A stretch of DNA of 64,000 nt from Filimonas lacunae. GTDB lineage: Bacteria; Bacteroidota; Bacteroidia; Chitinophagales; Chitinophagaceae. Positions 34,643 to 43,613 of the stretch are shown here, piece after piece. The translations under genes were made by a program, and so were the position numbers. The notes under the pieces were generated by a model. It saw nothing but the letters and a program-made list of their open reading frames with translations. It made no database searches and had not been told where the DNA came from. The stretch's first letter is position 1. Each line of letters opens with the position of its first letter. The DNA is taken from contig NZ_AP017422.1 in assembly GCF_002355595.1 (NCBI RefSeq), positions 3,968,001 through 4,032,000 on the forward strand, read 5' to 3'.

Positions 34643-35437
34643 CTAAGCCGCTCCCACTCTTTTACTAAACATACCAGCCACTATATTGATCATGGTTTTA
34701 CGCGGCAGGAAGCGTGCAGACAAAGACTGGATATAATTCCCTACTCCCCCGGTTACTATATAATTCTTTTCTTTTATAAAAGCCTGCAAACTCTCTTTGG
34801 CCACGGCTTCTGCCGATGCAAAAGCCATTCCTTCTGTTTGCGCATTAGCCGTAGTGGCAAATTCGGTTTGCGTATTACCGGGGCACACTGCCGTAACCGT
34901 TATCCCTTTACTTTTATACTCGCCATATAAAGCTTCGGAGAAACTAAGTACAAATGCTTTACTGGCGCAGTACACAGCAATGTACGAACAGGGCTGAAAA
35001 GCGCCCGTAGAAGCTATATTAATCACCCCACCACTACCCCGCTTCAACATGCCAGGTAACAACAGCCACGAAAGCTGCACCAGCGCGCTGATGTTTAACT
35101 GTATCATCTGCATATAAGTACTCTCCTCCTCCCGAAGAAAAGGCGCCCACTTACCAAAGCCTGCATTATTCACCAGTATGTCAATACCAATGCCCTTGCC
35201 AGCTATTGCATTCACCAAATCTTTAGCAGCATCCGGCAGGCTTAAGTCTGCCGTGATCACCTCTACTGTTACCTTGCATTTTTCGCGGATACTTGTTGCT
35301 ATAATCTCCAGCTTATTCACCGATCTGGCTGTAATTACCAGGTTAGCGCCCTGCTGGGCCAGTTGGTAAGCCAATGCCTTTCCTATGCCTGATGAAGCCC
35401 CTGTAACCAATGCTGTTTTGCCTTTTATTGTTTGCAT
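34643..35437 (-). CDS. SDR family NAD(P)-dependent oxidoreductase
   Basis: This 264-residue enzyme has TGASSGIGKA (cofactor), NNAG, catalytic Ser in VINIAST and YCASK, so the full Ser-Tyr-Lys set is present, unlike the SDR at 12905. The sequence resembles DltE-like or YqjQ-like reductases that act on varied carbonyls. The ATG at 35437 (MQTIKGKTALVTG) is chosen because the upstream in-frame residues are Cys-rich and unrelated to the fold. It is followed upstream by a Crp/Fnr gene on the same strand with an 85-nt gap. Confidence 0.9.
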   Translation of the reverse strand: MQTIKGKTALVTGASSGIGKALAYQLAQQGANLVITARSVNKLEIIATSIREKCKVTVEVITADLSLPDAAKDLVNAIAGKGIGIDILVNNAGFGKWAPFLREEESTYMQMIQLNISALVQLSWLLLPGMLKRGSGGVINIASTGAFQPCSYIAVYCASKAFVLSFSEALYGEYKSKGITVTAVCPGNTQTEFATTANAQTEGMAFASAEAVAKESLQAFIKEKNYIVTGGVGNYIQSLSARFLPRKTMINIVAGMFSKRVGAA

Positions 35438-35522
35438 ATCTGTATGTTTTACAGATACAAAACTGCTACAGAACAGACAGGTTATTTCTAACATAGGTTA
35501 GGAAACAACTGGGATAAACTCC

Positions 35523-36104
35523 CTATTTCATAATTCCCCGCCGTATGCGGCTCAGCGATTCCGGCTTTACACCAATAAAAGAAGCGATGTATTGTAAGGG
35601 AACGTTTTGCAGATAATCAGGATGAGATTCTATTACATCCCGGTAGCGTTGTTCCGCCGTTTTACCTACCAGATCGCGCGATCGTTTTTCATTATACGTT
35701 ACCACCCGTTCATTAATTATGCGCCCCGCTTCGGCCCACGCTGCATTCTGCTGAAACAAAGCGGTCAACTGCTCCGAAGCAATACGCAACAGTTCACAAT
35801 CGGTAATGCAATGCAGGTATTCTACAGAAGGCTGACGTGTAGTGTAACTGCTATAGGCCGTGATAAAGCCCATGGGGCAATTGATATGATGTGTTATTTC
35901 TGTAGCATCTGCCAGCGAATAAGTACGCAAATACCCTTCATTAATAAAGTACATATAATGGGCTATGCCACCGGGTTTCACCAACAACTCACCTGCCTTA
36001 TACTGCACCGGCTCAAAATACTGTATCACCATTTCTTTATCAGACGCATCCAAACGCACCAATGATTCCAGCAGCGACAATAATTTCTGATGATGATTTT
36101 GCAT
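35523..36104 (-). CDS. Crp/Fnr family transcriptional regulator
   Basis: This protein of about 193 residues has the cNMP-binding-like fold (about 10-115) and a C-terminal HTH with PLQYIASFIGVKPESLSRIRR, the third Crp/Fnr paralogue of the window. Its recognition helix (KPESLSRIRR) differs from the R-E-x-x-x-R of the gene at 22726, so its target site is likely different. There is no FeS cysteine cluster. The SDR downstream is a likely target. The start at 36104 is preferred; 36128 would add eight codons. Confidence 0.9.
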   Translation of the reverse strand: MQNHHQKLLSLLESLVRLDASDKEMVIQYFEPVQYKAGELLVKPGGIAHYMYFINEGYLRTYSLADATEITHHINCPMGFITAYSSYTTRQPSVEYLHCITDCELLRIASEQLTALFQQNAAWAEAGRIINERVVTYNEKRSRDLVGKTAEQRYRDVIESHPDYLQNVPLQYIASFIGVKPESLSRIRRGIMK

Positions 36105-36200
36105 AATACCTACGCGAACATATCGCATTTTAATTTATACTTAATGCACACAGCATTGTATGAAGTAAGACTTTATTTTTAAAAAGCCAAAATATGAAAG

Positions 36201-36663
36201 ATGAATCTTGATTGATACGACTATGAAACTGCACCTTCTTACCTAGACTATGAGTTTTTTAGTGAAGGTCCCAAAGGATACATTAAGAAGATTGTACGAT
36301 TTCAAGCAGACAAAGTTAATAACATCAGATACTACAATCTTGCGTTTGGCGATCTTAAAGAAGATCATAAGATGAATGACATGGTTATTACCAATAACTC
36401 CGACACCGAAAAAGTTCTGGCTACTGTTGCAGCAATAGTTGTCGACTTCACAAGCCGCTTTCCTGACACACTTATTTATGCAGAAGGCAGTTCTCCATCA
36501 AGAACAAGAAAATATAGAATGGGGATTACACGACTATGGAACGAAATTGTGCCCCATTTTGAAATTTTTGGAATTAAAGACGATGACACACTGGAACCTT
36601 ATAAAAAAAAATGTAGAATATGTTGCATTTTGGCTTCGCCGGAGAACCAAATCTAAAATTTAG
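36201..36663 (+). pseudogene. DUF6934-type gene with a stop at codon 5 and a frameshift
   Basis: Translation from ATG 36201 gives MNLD, then an in-frame TGA (36213-36215), then the family text YEFFSEGPKGYIKKIVRFQ, YYNLAFGDL, MVITNNSDTEKVLATVA and KYRMGITRL. At the A9 tract near 36603-36611 the frame breaks: the expected ending NVEYVAFWLRRRTKS lies one frame over, reached by a +1 shift, ending at 36663. Two lesions suggest a decayed gene, unless read-through and slippage on A9 restore it. DUF6934 genes are common accessory genes of Bacteroidota with a small partner downstream. Confidence 0.7.
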
Positions 36664-36692
36664 TAACTTTACAACTAATCTCAATAGCTTTT

Positions 36693-36863
36693 ATGAAACA
36701 GCGAGATAAATCAAAAAACATTACCGCTAGTATCCTTCCTTCTAAAGGAAAGCCGGCCAATTCAATAGCTGATTATGGCAATGACCCTTTCTTTGTCAAA
36801 AAAGCGGCACAAGCCAAAAAAAGAATTGAGAGAGTTGGCTTCCCTAAAGAGTTTACTTCATGA
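36693..36863 (+). CDS. small partner of the DUF6934 gene, 56 aa
   Basis: A 56-residue protein starts at ATG 36693, 30 nt after the DUF6934 remnant. It is basic (MKQRDKSKNI start; PSKGKPANSIADYGNDPFFVKKAAQAKKRIERVG) and has no membrane segment. Small ORFs with this kind of Lys-rich composition and a DYGNDPFF-like core follow DUF6934 genes in Bacteroidota, which suggests a two-gene module, toxin-antitoxin-like in layout; that is inference. The frame is intact although the upstream partner is broken. Confidence 0.55.
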   Translation: MKQRDKSKNITASILPSKGKPANSIADYGNDPFFVKKAAQAKKRIERVGFPKEFTS

Positions 36864-36936
36864 TACATCCAAAGATATTTACATCTTTAAAAATCTGAAT
36901 TCACCTGTTTTCTCATCCTTTTCTATTATTTAGAAA

Positions 36937-38286
36937 TCACTGCAAAAACACCTGGTATTGCATCACAAACGCCCCTTTATGCCCGGTAAGCGTAGCATTC
37001 CCGGCAGTTTGTTGCTCATAAATGGGTCTGTTCTGATAAGTAAACGTCAGTTTGGAAGTATGGCCCTTTAGTAACCAGTTAACGCCTGCTTCCCAGTAAT
37101 TCATGGCTTTATCCAGTCTTTCATAGCTGGCGTGTTGTATGCTGGCATAAGGCATAAACGTAGTATTCCCCACCAGGTTATTATTGAATTTATATCCTAC
37201 CTGTGCATACAGTAAATTACCCGTACCAAAAGAAGGATATCCATTTCCTGAGCCATTGATAACAGCCGGGGTGTTAGAACCGGTAGCCGGGTTCATGGTA
37301 GCCTGGTTGCGCAGATAACCCGGGCCATGATCAAAATTGATAAACGTACCGTAGGCACTGATAGCCGATCCTTTCTCTTTATTAACAGGTGCATCGTAAT
37401 ACACATCTACTGCAAAATGCTTCAGATCTGTGGAGACGGTATCGCCAGTTGCTCCCTGGTGCCACATTGCATTTTTCTGGTATTGAAAACCGGCTCCTAT
37501 ATTAAATACCTTTTTAGTTCCCAGGTATGTGCCGGTGGCATAAGGCGTTGTATTGCCTTCGGGGTCTAAAAACTGCCATTGCAAATAGCCCTGAAACTGC
37601 ATATTGGCAGGCATGGGCGAAAAGTTAGAGATACTGCTGATAGCCGAAGAATAGCCGGCGCTTTTGGTAACGTTCATAGGGTCGCTCATCACCAGGCGAT
37701 AATCCAGCCTACCCAGCTTACCCTTGGCATAGATGCTCAGCTTTCTTAAAAACTGGTCGGTTACATCATTGGTAGTCTGTTCAAACAAAGGGGCATCCAA
37801 ACCCATAATAGAACCTACCGAAGGCGATGCATAACGCGTAAGCCCGTTCCACGCAGTTAAGCCCGCCCCTAATGATAATTTCTTGCGCACGACTTCATAC
37901 TCGCCGGTAACATCATGAATAAAAAAGCCTGCCTTTCTATCAGCCGTATAGCTATAGTTGTTCATGCCTACCTGTGTATAGATAAACACCCGGTCGGCAA
38001 TTTGCCCAAACGCCTGCATGCGGGCACGGCGAATACCTATATCTGTAATATTACTTTTGGCATAACCATTTACTGTGCTGCCGGGGTTTACATCGGTGTT
38101 GCGCACCCACACCTGTGTTAATAGGGTAAACTTAAAATAGTTGCTGCCATCTTCATTCAGCCATATTTTCCCGTCTTTTAAAAGCTGTGGCTTTTTGTGT
38201 TGATCGTTAGTGCTATCCTGCGCTTCGGCGCAGAAGCTGCCGCCCAACAGGGCAGTTACAGCGGCTAGTTTTTTCAGTGGAAGCAT
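36937..38286 (-). CDS. outer membrane porin (phosphate-selective porin O/P-like)
   Basis: This protein of about 449 residues has a signal peptide (KKLAAVTALLGGSFCAEAQ) and a barrel with alternating strands such as YFKFTLLTQVWVRN, RRARMQAFGQIADRVFIYTQVG and a final GAFVMQYQVFLQ. The RRAR segment and length fit the porin O/P-like group. It diverges from the SusC operon across a regulatory region and may pass small anions such as sulfate or phosphate; substrate is inference. ATGs at 38292 and 38286 are both possible. Confidence 0.87.
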   Translation of the reverse strand: MLPLKKLAAVTALLGGSFCAEAQDSTNDQHKKPQLLKDGKIWLNEDGSNYFKFTLLTQVWVRNTDVNPGSTVNGYAKSNITDIGIRRARMQAFGQIADRVFIYTQVGMNNYSYTADRKAGFFIHDVTGEYEVVRKKLSLGAGLTAWNGLTRYASPSVGSIMGLDAPLFEQTTNDVTDQFLRKLSIYAKGKLGRLDYRLVMSDPMNVTKSAGYSSAISSISNFSPMPANMQFQGYLQWQFLDPEGNTTPYATGTYLGTKKVFNIGAGFQYQKNAMWHQGATGDTVSTDLKHFAVDVYYDAPVNKEKGSAISAYGTFINFDHGPGYLRNQATMNPATGSNTPAVINGSGNGYPSFGTGNLLYAQVGYKFNNNLVGNTTFMPYASIQHASYERLDKAMNYWEAGVNWLLKGHTSKLTFTYQNRPIYEQQTAGNATLTGHKGAFVMQYQVFLQ

Positions 38287-38497
38287 ACCCATAGTTGCTG
38301 GTATCTGGTTTATTTTCTAATTGGCAATATCTAAGCAGGTATAACTCATATGATATACTTGCTAAACAAATATAACCGCACTAGGGCAAAATACCCTGCC
38401 CCGCCCCGCCAACACTCCTTAGTATTTGTAAAAGAATTAATTAAGTAATGAGCCAAACCCTTTAAAACACTGGCGAAAGAATATTTAACCCACTTAT

Positions 38498-38528
38498 TTT
38501 GTAGACTTGTAAATATTCCCTAATATTG
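38498..38528 (+). promoter_or_regulatory. promoter of the SusCD-sulfatase leader
   Basis: TTTG (38498-38501), a 19-nt spacer and TAATATTG (38521-38528) match the Bacteroidota consensus with one mismatch and have the same spacer as the EamA promoter. Transcription would start near 38535, shortly before the Cys-rich leader peptide. The 170 nt between this and the divergent porin gene hold no other clear element. Confidence 0.65.
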
Positions 38529-38551
38529 TGTACCAAAATAGAGAACCAGCA

Positions 38552-38614
38552 ATGTTTACTGCGAGAGAAGATATTCATTACTGTTGTTGTAGCATCCACT
38601 GCTGCTGCTGTTGA
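38552..38614 (+). CDS. cysteine-rich leader peptide (20 aa) of the SusCD-sulfatase operon
   Basis: ATG 38552 opens a 20-codon ORF ending TGA 38612-38614. It starts MFTAREDIHY; residues 11-13 and 17-20 are Cys, so seven of the last ten codons are Cys (four TGT, three TGC). Such a codon run in a short ORF between promoter and structural genes is the hallmark of amino-acid-sensing leader peptides. The operon downstream encodes two sulfatases, so a cysteine-responsive leader makes sense: ribosomes would stall on Cys codons when sulfur is scarce. It was found by reading the leader in all frames; no homologue has been checked. Confidence 0.7.
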   Translation: MFTAREDIHYCCCSIHCCCC

Positions 38615-38865
38615 TTTGTATTGCAGCCATTCTTCCCTTATTCTGCCCTTACATTTTTCACCAATACCAAATTCGTCATTGCCATGCAAAAGTATCAGAA
38701 TAGTACCTGAGGGTGCCTTATCATAGTATAATTAAAAACAAAGGCCGGATACTGTTACAGCAGCTCCGGCCAGGCAAATAAAACAAGTCTTCTTGGCGAA
38801 GCATTCCAGCCGCTGTTCAACAGCTGCATGGACATCTCATTTTATTAATTACCAAAACAAAGATA
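38615..38865 (+). promoter_or_regulatory. leader region with hairpin complementary to the Cys codons
   Basis: GGCCGGA (38743-38749) and TCCGGCC (38765-38771) form a 7-bp stem. Its loop contains ACAGCAGC (38757-38764), an exact complement of GCTGCTGT (38604-38611) in the Cys-codon run. The two pairings are mutually exclusive in part, so ribosome position could switch the fold. A second structured segment lies near 38803-38828 (CCAGCCGCTG, CAGCTGCATGG). No clear U-tract terminator is seen, so the control might act on translation or Rho. Confidence 0.5.
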
Positions 38866-41800
38866 ATGAAGAAGGTACTTTCTTTTAGCATCCTCCTTCC
38901 GCAGCTGCTTTTTTGGCTTTCTGCTAACGCACAACAGGTGCAGAATATAGCTTTCAGCGGAAAAGTAGTGGACGATAAAACCAAAACGCCCCTATCGGGC
39001 GCTACGGTGCATATTACCGGAACCACACACGAAGTTGTAACAGGCAGCGAAGGCCAGTTTAGTTTTTTAACCGGGCAACGGTTGCCGGTAACATTGGTAA
39101 TTAGTTATATAGGCTACAATCGCCTGGAAGTAACAGTTACGGATAAGTATACAGAAATAGGCCTGCAGGAAAAAGCAGATGATTTAAATGAAGTAGTAGT
39201 AACCGCAGTAGGTATTAAACGCAACACCAAAGCCCTGGGCTACAGTGTAGCCGAAGTAAAGGGTAAAGACCTGGTGCAAAGCCGCGAAACCAATCTGGTA
39301 GCCGCCTTGCAGGGCAAGGTTACCGGCGTGCAAATTAACAACAGCGGCGGCTCGCCCGGCGGCTCTTCCAGTATTAAAATAAGGGGCAACAGCTCGTTGT
39401 TGGGCAACAACTCCCCGCTGTTTATCCTCGATGGTATTCCCGTAGATAACTCTATACAGGACTTGCGCAGCAACATCACCAATGGCAACTCCTTAGCCAC
39501 CCCTTCTAACCGTGGCATTGACATTAATGGTTCGGATGTAGCCAGCCTTACCATACTCAAAGGCCCCGCAGCTGCAGCGCTCTATGGCATCCGCGCTTCT
39601 AACGGCGCTGTGGTTATTAACACCAAAAGAGGTAGCGCACTCACCCAGAAAAAGTTTGTGGTAAGCTACAGCGGCTCGTTTACCGTTGACAATAAAAACC
39701 GCCGCATACAACCCCGCCAGCACAAATTCTCCAATGGTTTAGGGGGCAGTTATATTTTACCTGGCACCACCGGATCGGACGAAAACTGGGGCGCATTGCT
39801 GGACACACTTACTTATAGTGATCAGACCAGCAATTTTGATAAAAACGGCGTAATAGTAGGTAAAAGCAATCCCCTGAGTAATGGCAAACCAGTGAACCAT
39901 TACAATAACATTGACAACTTCTTTGTTACCGGTTACACCAAAGACCATAACATTAGTCTCTATGGCAATACCGGCAACGCAGGTTATTACTTATCCTATG
40001 GCAACCTCAAGCAAACCGGCATTATTCCTACTACTGATTTCTACCGCCAAACCTTCCGCTTCAATGGCGATTTCTCCGCCACAGATAAACTAAAGTTTGC
40101 CGGTGGCATCAACTATATACAGGACGGCGCACATAACCGCGCTTTAATGGGCGGCTTTAACACCAATGTAATGCGTGCGCTCATTAACTCTCCCGATAAC
40201 TTTGACATTACCAATGGCTATGCAGAAGCCTGGAAGCACCCCGAAGCATACAAGCTACCCGCTACTGCTGCCAAACCCTGGGGCGATAGTCGCTCTTATG
40301 CCAATGGTATTGGATGGGATAACCCATACTGGAGTTTGAATATGAACCCCCAATCGGATGAAACCAACCGCTTTATCACCTTTGCCGAAGCCAACTACGA
40401 TGTGAACAGCTGGCTGAAAGCCACTGCACGCTATGGCGTTGATTATTATACCGACAACCGCAAAGGTGCTTTCAGCCGTGGAACCTCCGGCGTAGCCACA
40501 GGCACTATTAATGATATCCTGTTTTCCCGCCGCGATAACAACCTCGACCTGTTAGTAACCTCCCAGCATAAACTCTCCGAAGACTTACACCTGGGCCTGG
40601 TAGCCGGCTATAACTATTACGCATCGTATAAAAACCAGGTAAACACCCGTGGAGATGGCTTAACCGTTCCCGGCAACTTTAATATATCCAACGCATCTTC
40701 GGTACAGGTGACCAACCAAACCATCAATAAAAAACTGGTAGCCGGTTATGCCGATGTAAAGCTGGATTACCGAAAGTGGCTGTTCCTGGAATTAACAGGC
40801 CGTAACGAATGGACCTCTACCCTTGCCAAAGGAAAAAACGCGTTCTTCTATCCTTCTGTAAACACCAGCTTCATTTTTACAGATGCATTAGGCTTAAAAA
40901 CCAACACGTTTAATTTTGGTAAACTGCGCGCTACCTATGCACAGGTAGGTAATGATGCCGATCCCTATTCCTTATTAACCTACTACACGCCCACCAGCAT
41001 ATCCGGCTGGATTCAAAGTGCCCTCAGTTTTCCATTTAATGGTCAGCAAGGCCTTAGCTTAAACAGCACCATTGGCAATGCCAACCTGAAACCGGAAAGA
41101 ATAAGCACCTGGGAAATAGGCACCGAACTGCACTTCTTTAAAAGCAACACCGTGCTGGACGTAACCTATTACCACAATAGCAGTAAAGACCAGATCATTC
41201 CCGTGTCACTGCCTTACTCCACCGGCGCTTACAACACCCTTATCAATGCCGGCAACATTGTAAACCGCGGCCTGGAAGCATCTTTACAACAATACTTTGT
41301 AAGAAACAGAAAGCTTACCTGGAGCGCAACCGCCCTGTTCTCTAAAAATAGCAGCAAGGTAAATTATATCACCAACGATATTGACAATGTAAGTCTTGGT
41401 GGTATCTGGATGGAAGCCAGGGGCCAGGCCGGGCAACCCTATGGCGTATTCTATGGCATTGATGTGGCACGCAACGCAGCCGGGCAAACTATTATAGATG
41501 ACAACCCCGGCAGTAGCAACTACGGCTATCCTGTTATCAATACCGTGGCTACTAAAATTGGTGATCCTAATCCGAAATTCAACCTGGGCTTACGCAACGA
41601 AATTAAATCAGGACCGTTCACTTTGTCCTTCTTACTGGATGGCCGCTTCGGGTTTGACATCTTTAATGCGCCCCGCCTGCAAATGGTGTTTAACGGGGTA
41701 GATGCTTCTACGGAAACCAGGGGCCAGACTACCGTGTTTGAAGGCGTTACCCAAAGCAAAGGCACACCTAACGCCACACAGGCCGTATTATCACAGGCAT

Positions 41801-42093
41801 GGTACCGCAAAACTTTTAGTGTACAGGGGCTGTATATAGAGCATGACCTGTACTGGTTAAAATTGAAAGATGTAAACTTCACTTACGATTTACCACCGGC
41901 TATATTGAAACCATTGAAAATATCTGCCGCCAGCTTTACCGTAACTGCACGCAACTTCCTGTTAAAAACCAACTATACCGGCAGTGATCCGGATTTGGGC
42001 ACACGCCAGGGATTAACCAACTATTCCGGTATCGATTTCTGGACCACTCCTAACACGCACAGTTTTGGCGCAGCATTAAACGTAACCTTTTAA
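38866..42093 (+). CDS. SusC/RagA family TonB-dependent outer membrane receptor
   Basis: This 1075-residue protein has a signal peptide (to about 23), a carboxypeptidase-like regulatory domain (about 27-110: FSGKVVDDKTKTPLSGATVHITG), a TonB box region, a plug (about 115-235: VAALQGKVTGVQINNSGGSPGGSSSIKIRGN, with LFILDGIP) and a C-terminal barrel. It imports a ligand captured by its SusD partner using TonB energy. No N-terminal STN domain is seen, so it is probably not tied to an anti-sigma factor. It leads the operon SusC-SusD-sulfatase-sulfatase behind a Cys-rich leader. Confidence 0.95.
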   Translation: MKKVLSFSILLPQLLFWLSANAQQVQNIAFSGKVVDDKTKTPLSGATVHITGTTHEVVTGSEGQFSFLTGQRLPVTLVISYIGYNRLEVTVTDKYTEIGLQEKADDLNEVVVTAVGIKRNTKALGYSVAEVKGKDLVQSRETNLVAALQGKVTGVQINNSGGSPGGSSSIKIRGNSSLLGNNSPLFILDGIPVDNSIQDLRSNITNGNSLATPSNRGIDINGSDVASLTILKGPAAAALYGIRASNGAVVINTKRGSALTQKKFVVSYSGSFTVDNKNRRIQPRQHKFSNGLGGSYILPGTTGSDENWGALLDTLTYSDQTSNFDKNGVIVGKSNPLSNGKPVNHYNNIDNFFVTGYTKDHNISLYGNTGNAGYYLSYGNLKQTGIIPTTDFYRQTFRFNGDFSATDKLKFAGGINYIQDGAHNRALMGGFNTNVMRALINSPDNFDITNGYAEAWKHPEAYKLPATAAKPWGDSRSYANGIGWDNPYWSLNMNPQSDETNRFITFAEANYDVNSWLKATARYGVDYYTDNRKGAFSRGTSGVATGTINDILFSRRDNNLDLLVTSQHKLSEDLHLGLVAGYNYYASYKNQVNTRGDGLTVPGNFNISNASSVQVTNQTINKKLVAGYADVKLDYRKWLFLELTGRNEWTSTLAKGKNAFFYPSVNTSFIFTDALGLKTNTFNFGKLRATYAQVGNDADPYSLLTYYTPTSISGWIQSALSFPFNGQQGLSLNSTIGNANLKPERISTWEIGTELHFFKSNTVLDVTYYHNSSKDQIIPVSLPYSTGAYNTLINAGNIVNRGLEASLQQYFVRNRKLTWSATALFSKNSSKVNYITNDIDNVSLGGIWMEARGQAGQPYGVFYGIDVARNAAGQTIIDDNPGSSNYGYPVINTVATKIGDPNPKFNLGLRNEIKSGPFTLSFLLDGRFGFDIFNAPRLQMVFNGVDASTETRGQTTVFEGVTQSKGTPNATQAVLSQAWYRKTFSVQGLYIEHDLYWLKLKDVNFTYDLPPAILKPLKISAASFTVTARNFLLKTNYTGSDPDLGTRQGLTNYSGIDFWTTPNTHSFGAALNVTF

Positions 42094-42110
42094 CCGGTAA
42101 ACAGTACATC

Positions 42111-43607
42111 ATGAAAAAGCATATTCTTCATTATATCAAACACAGCTTTGCAGCTGCCGGATTACTGGCTGTAAGCTCGTGCGATTTACAGAAAACCAAT
42201 GTTAACCCTAATTCGTCCAGCGATGTAAGCATCAGTGCCGTATTAACCGGCGCAGAAGTATCGCAGGCATTTAGCCTGGGCGTGGATGATGGCATTATTT
42301 CCAGCATTTACATTCAGCAGCTATCAGGCGCGAATGGCGATGCCGCATCGTTTGATAACTACACTACTGCACCCGGCTATTTCAATTCCACCTGGGGCAA
42401 CCTGTATGTAAGCGTATTAGACGAATTAAAAGTAGTGCAGCAAACAGCCACTGCACAAACACTGCCTTATTACCGTGGCATTGCACGCATATTAACCAGT
42501 TATGGCTATGGCACCTTAACCGATTTATTTGGCGATGTGCCTTATACCCAATCCTTATACGGCAATAATGTTACTAACCCTTCCTACGATACCCAGGAAA
42601 GCATTTACACCGCATTGCAGCTGCAGCTGGATTCAGCGATACTGGATCTGTCTCAGCCGCAATCGGCTAACCTGGGTGCCGTGCCGGCATCAGACGATGT
42701 AATATTCAGTGGCAACATAGCTAAATGGATAGCCACCGCTTATACCTTAAAAGCACGATATGCCCTGCATCTGAGCAAAGCAGATGCTGCCGGCGCCGCA
42801 CAAAAAGTATTATCTTATTTGTACAACGGCACCACCTGGCGGGGCATTGCCAGCAACGCCAGCGATGCGCAACTAGTGTTCGGCTCTTCAGCCACCAATG
42901 CCAACCCCTACTATCAGCAAAACACATATCGCCCCGGCTGGATTGGGCTGGGGGCTTCTTTCGTAAACCTGCTCAATGGCAATAAGGCTACCGATGCCAA
43001 CACTACGCCCGAAGGCACGTATGTTGATCCGCGCCGCGCTTATTATGCCACCGCTTACCCCACCGGTAGTGGCAAATACCAGGGCAGTACCGCCGGTGTA
43101 CCAGGTGCCTATTCCGTAATAGGCAGCTATTACGGCAGCCCCACCTCGCCTGTAGTGTTCACCAGCTACGCCGAAGCAAAGTTTCTGGAAGCAGAAGCCC
43201 GGATCATCCTCAACCCGGCCGATCCGGCAGCACAAACCGCTTTACAGGAAGCCGTAAAAGCTTCTTTCAGTAAGGTTATCAGCAATAGCAGCGATCCCTA
43301 TGCCACGGCTCAGAAACAAGCCGCTTATATCACTGCCAAAGCCACGCTTACCGGTAACTACGCTGCCGATCTCGAAACTATTATCACCCAAAAATACCTT
43401 GCCTTGTTCCTGCAGCCTGAGGTATGGGCCGATTACCGACGTACTGGTTTCCCGGCCATACCGTTGGCTCAGAATGCCACCAGCGCCGCTAATCCGGCTG
43501 GTGCTATTCCGCGCCGCATTCCTTACCCGCAGAACGAGCAATCATTAAACAAAAACACTCCCTCCGGTTCGGGTTATCAAACACCCCGGTTATGGTGGGA
43601 TAAATAA
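42111..43607 (+). CDS. SusD/RagB family nutrient-binding outer membrane lipoprotein
   Basis: This 498-residue lipoprotein (lipobox Cys24 in AVSSCDLQ) has the SusD-like helical layout with TPR-like parts (YRGIARILTSYGYGTLTDLFGDVPYTQSL) and a long C-terminal segment (VWADYRRTGFPAIPLAQNA, IPRRIPYPQNEQ). It fits the SusD-like_2 group, often paired with SusC for non-starch and non-glycan ligands. It covers the SusC barrel at the cell surface and delivers the ligand. It starts 17 nt after susC and six nt before the first sulfatase, so these are one operon. Confidence 0.94.
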   Translation: MKKHILHYIKHSFAAAGLLAVSSCDLQKTNVNPNSSSDVSISAVLTGAEVSQAFSLGVDDGIISSIYIQQLSGANGDAASFDNYTTAPGYFNSTWGNLYVSVLDELKVVQQTATAQTLPYYRGIARILTSYGYGTLTDLFGDVPYTQSLYGNNVTNPSYDTQESIYTALQLQLDSAILDLSQPQSANLGAVPASDDVIFSGNIAKWIATAYTLKARYALHLSKADAAGAAQKVLSYLYNGTTWRGIASNASDAQLVFGSSATNANPYYQQNTYRPGWIGLGASFVNLLNGNKATDANTTPEGTYVDPRRAYYATAYPTGSGKYQGSTAGVPGAYSVIGSYYGSPTSPVVFTSYAEAKFLEAEARIILNPADPAAQTALQEAVKASFSKVISNSSDPYATAQKQAAYITAKATLTGNYAADLETIITQKYLALFLQPEVWADYRRTGFPAIPLAQNATSAANPAGAIPRRIPYPQNEQSLNKNTPSGSGYQTPRLWWDK

Positions 43608-43613
43608 TAGCAC

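Noticed and set aside
38526-38726. 66-codon frame from a TTG start in the susC leader as a gene
   Set aside because: It overlaps the Cys-rich leader ORF in another frame, lacks an ATG and has no recognisable composition; the short Cys ORF explains the leader better.
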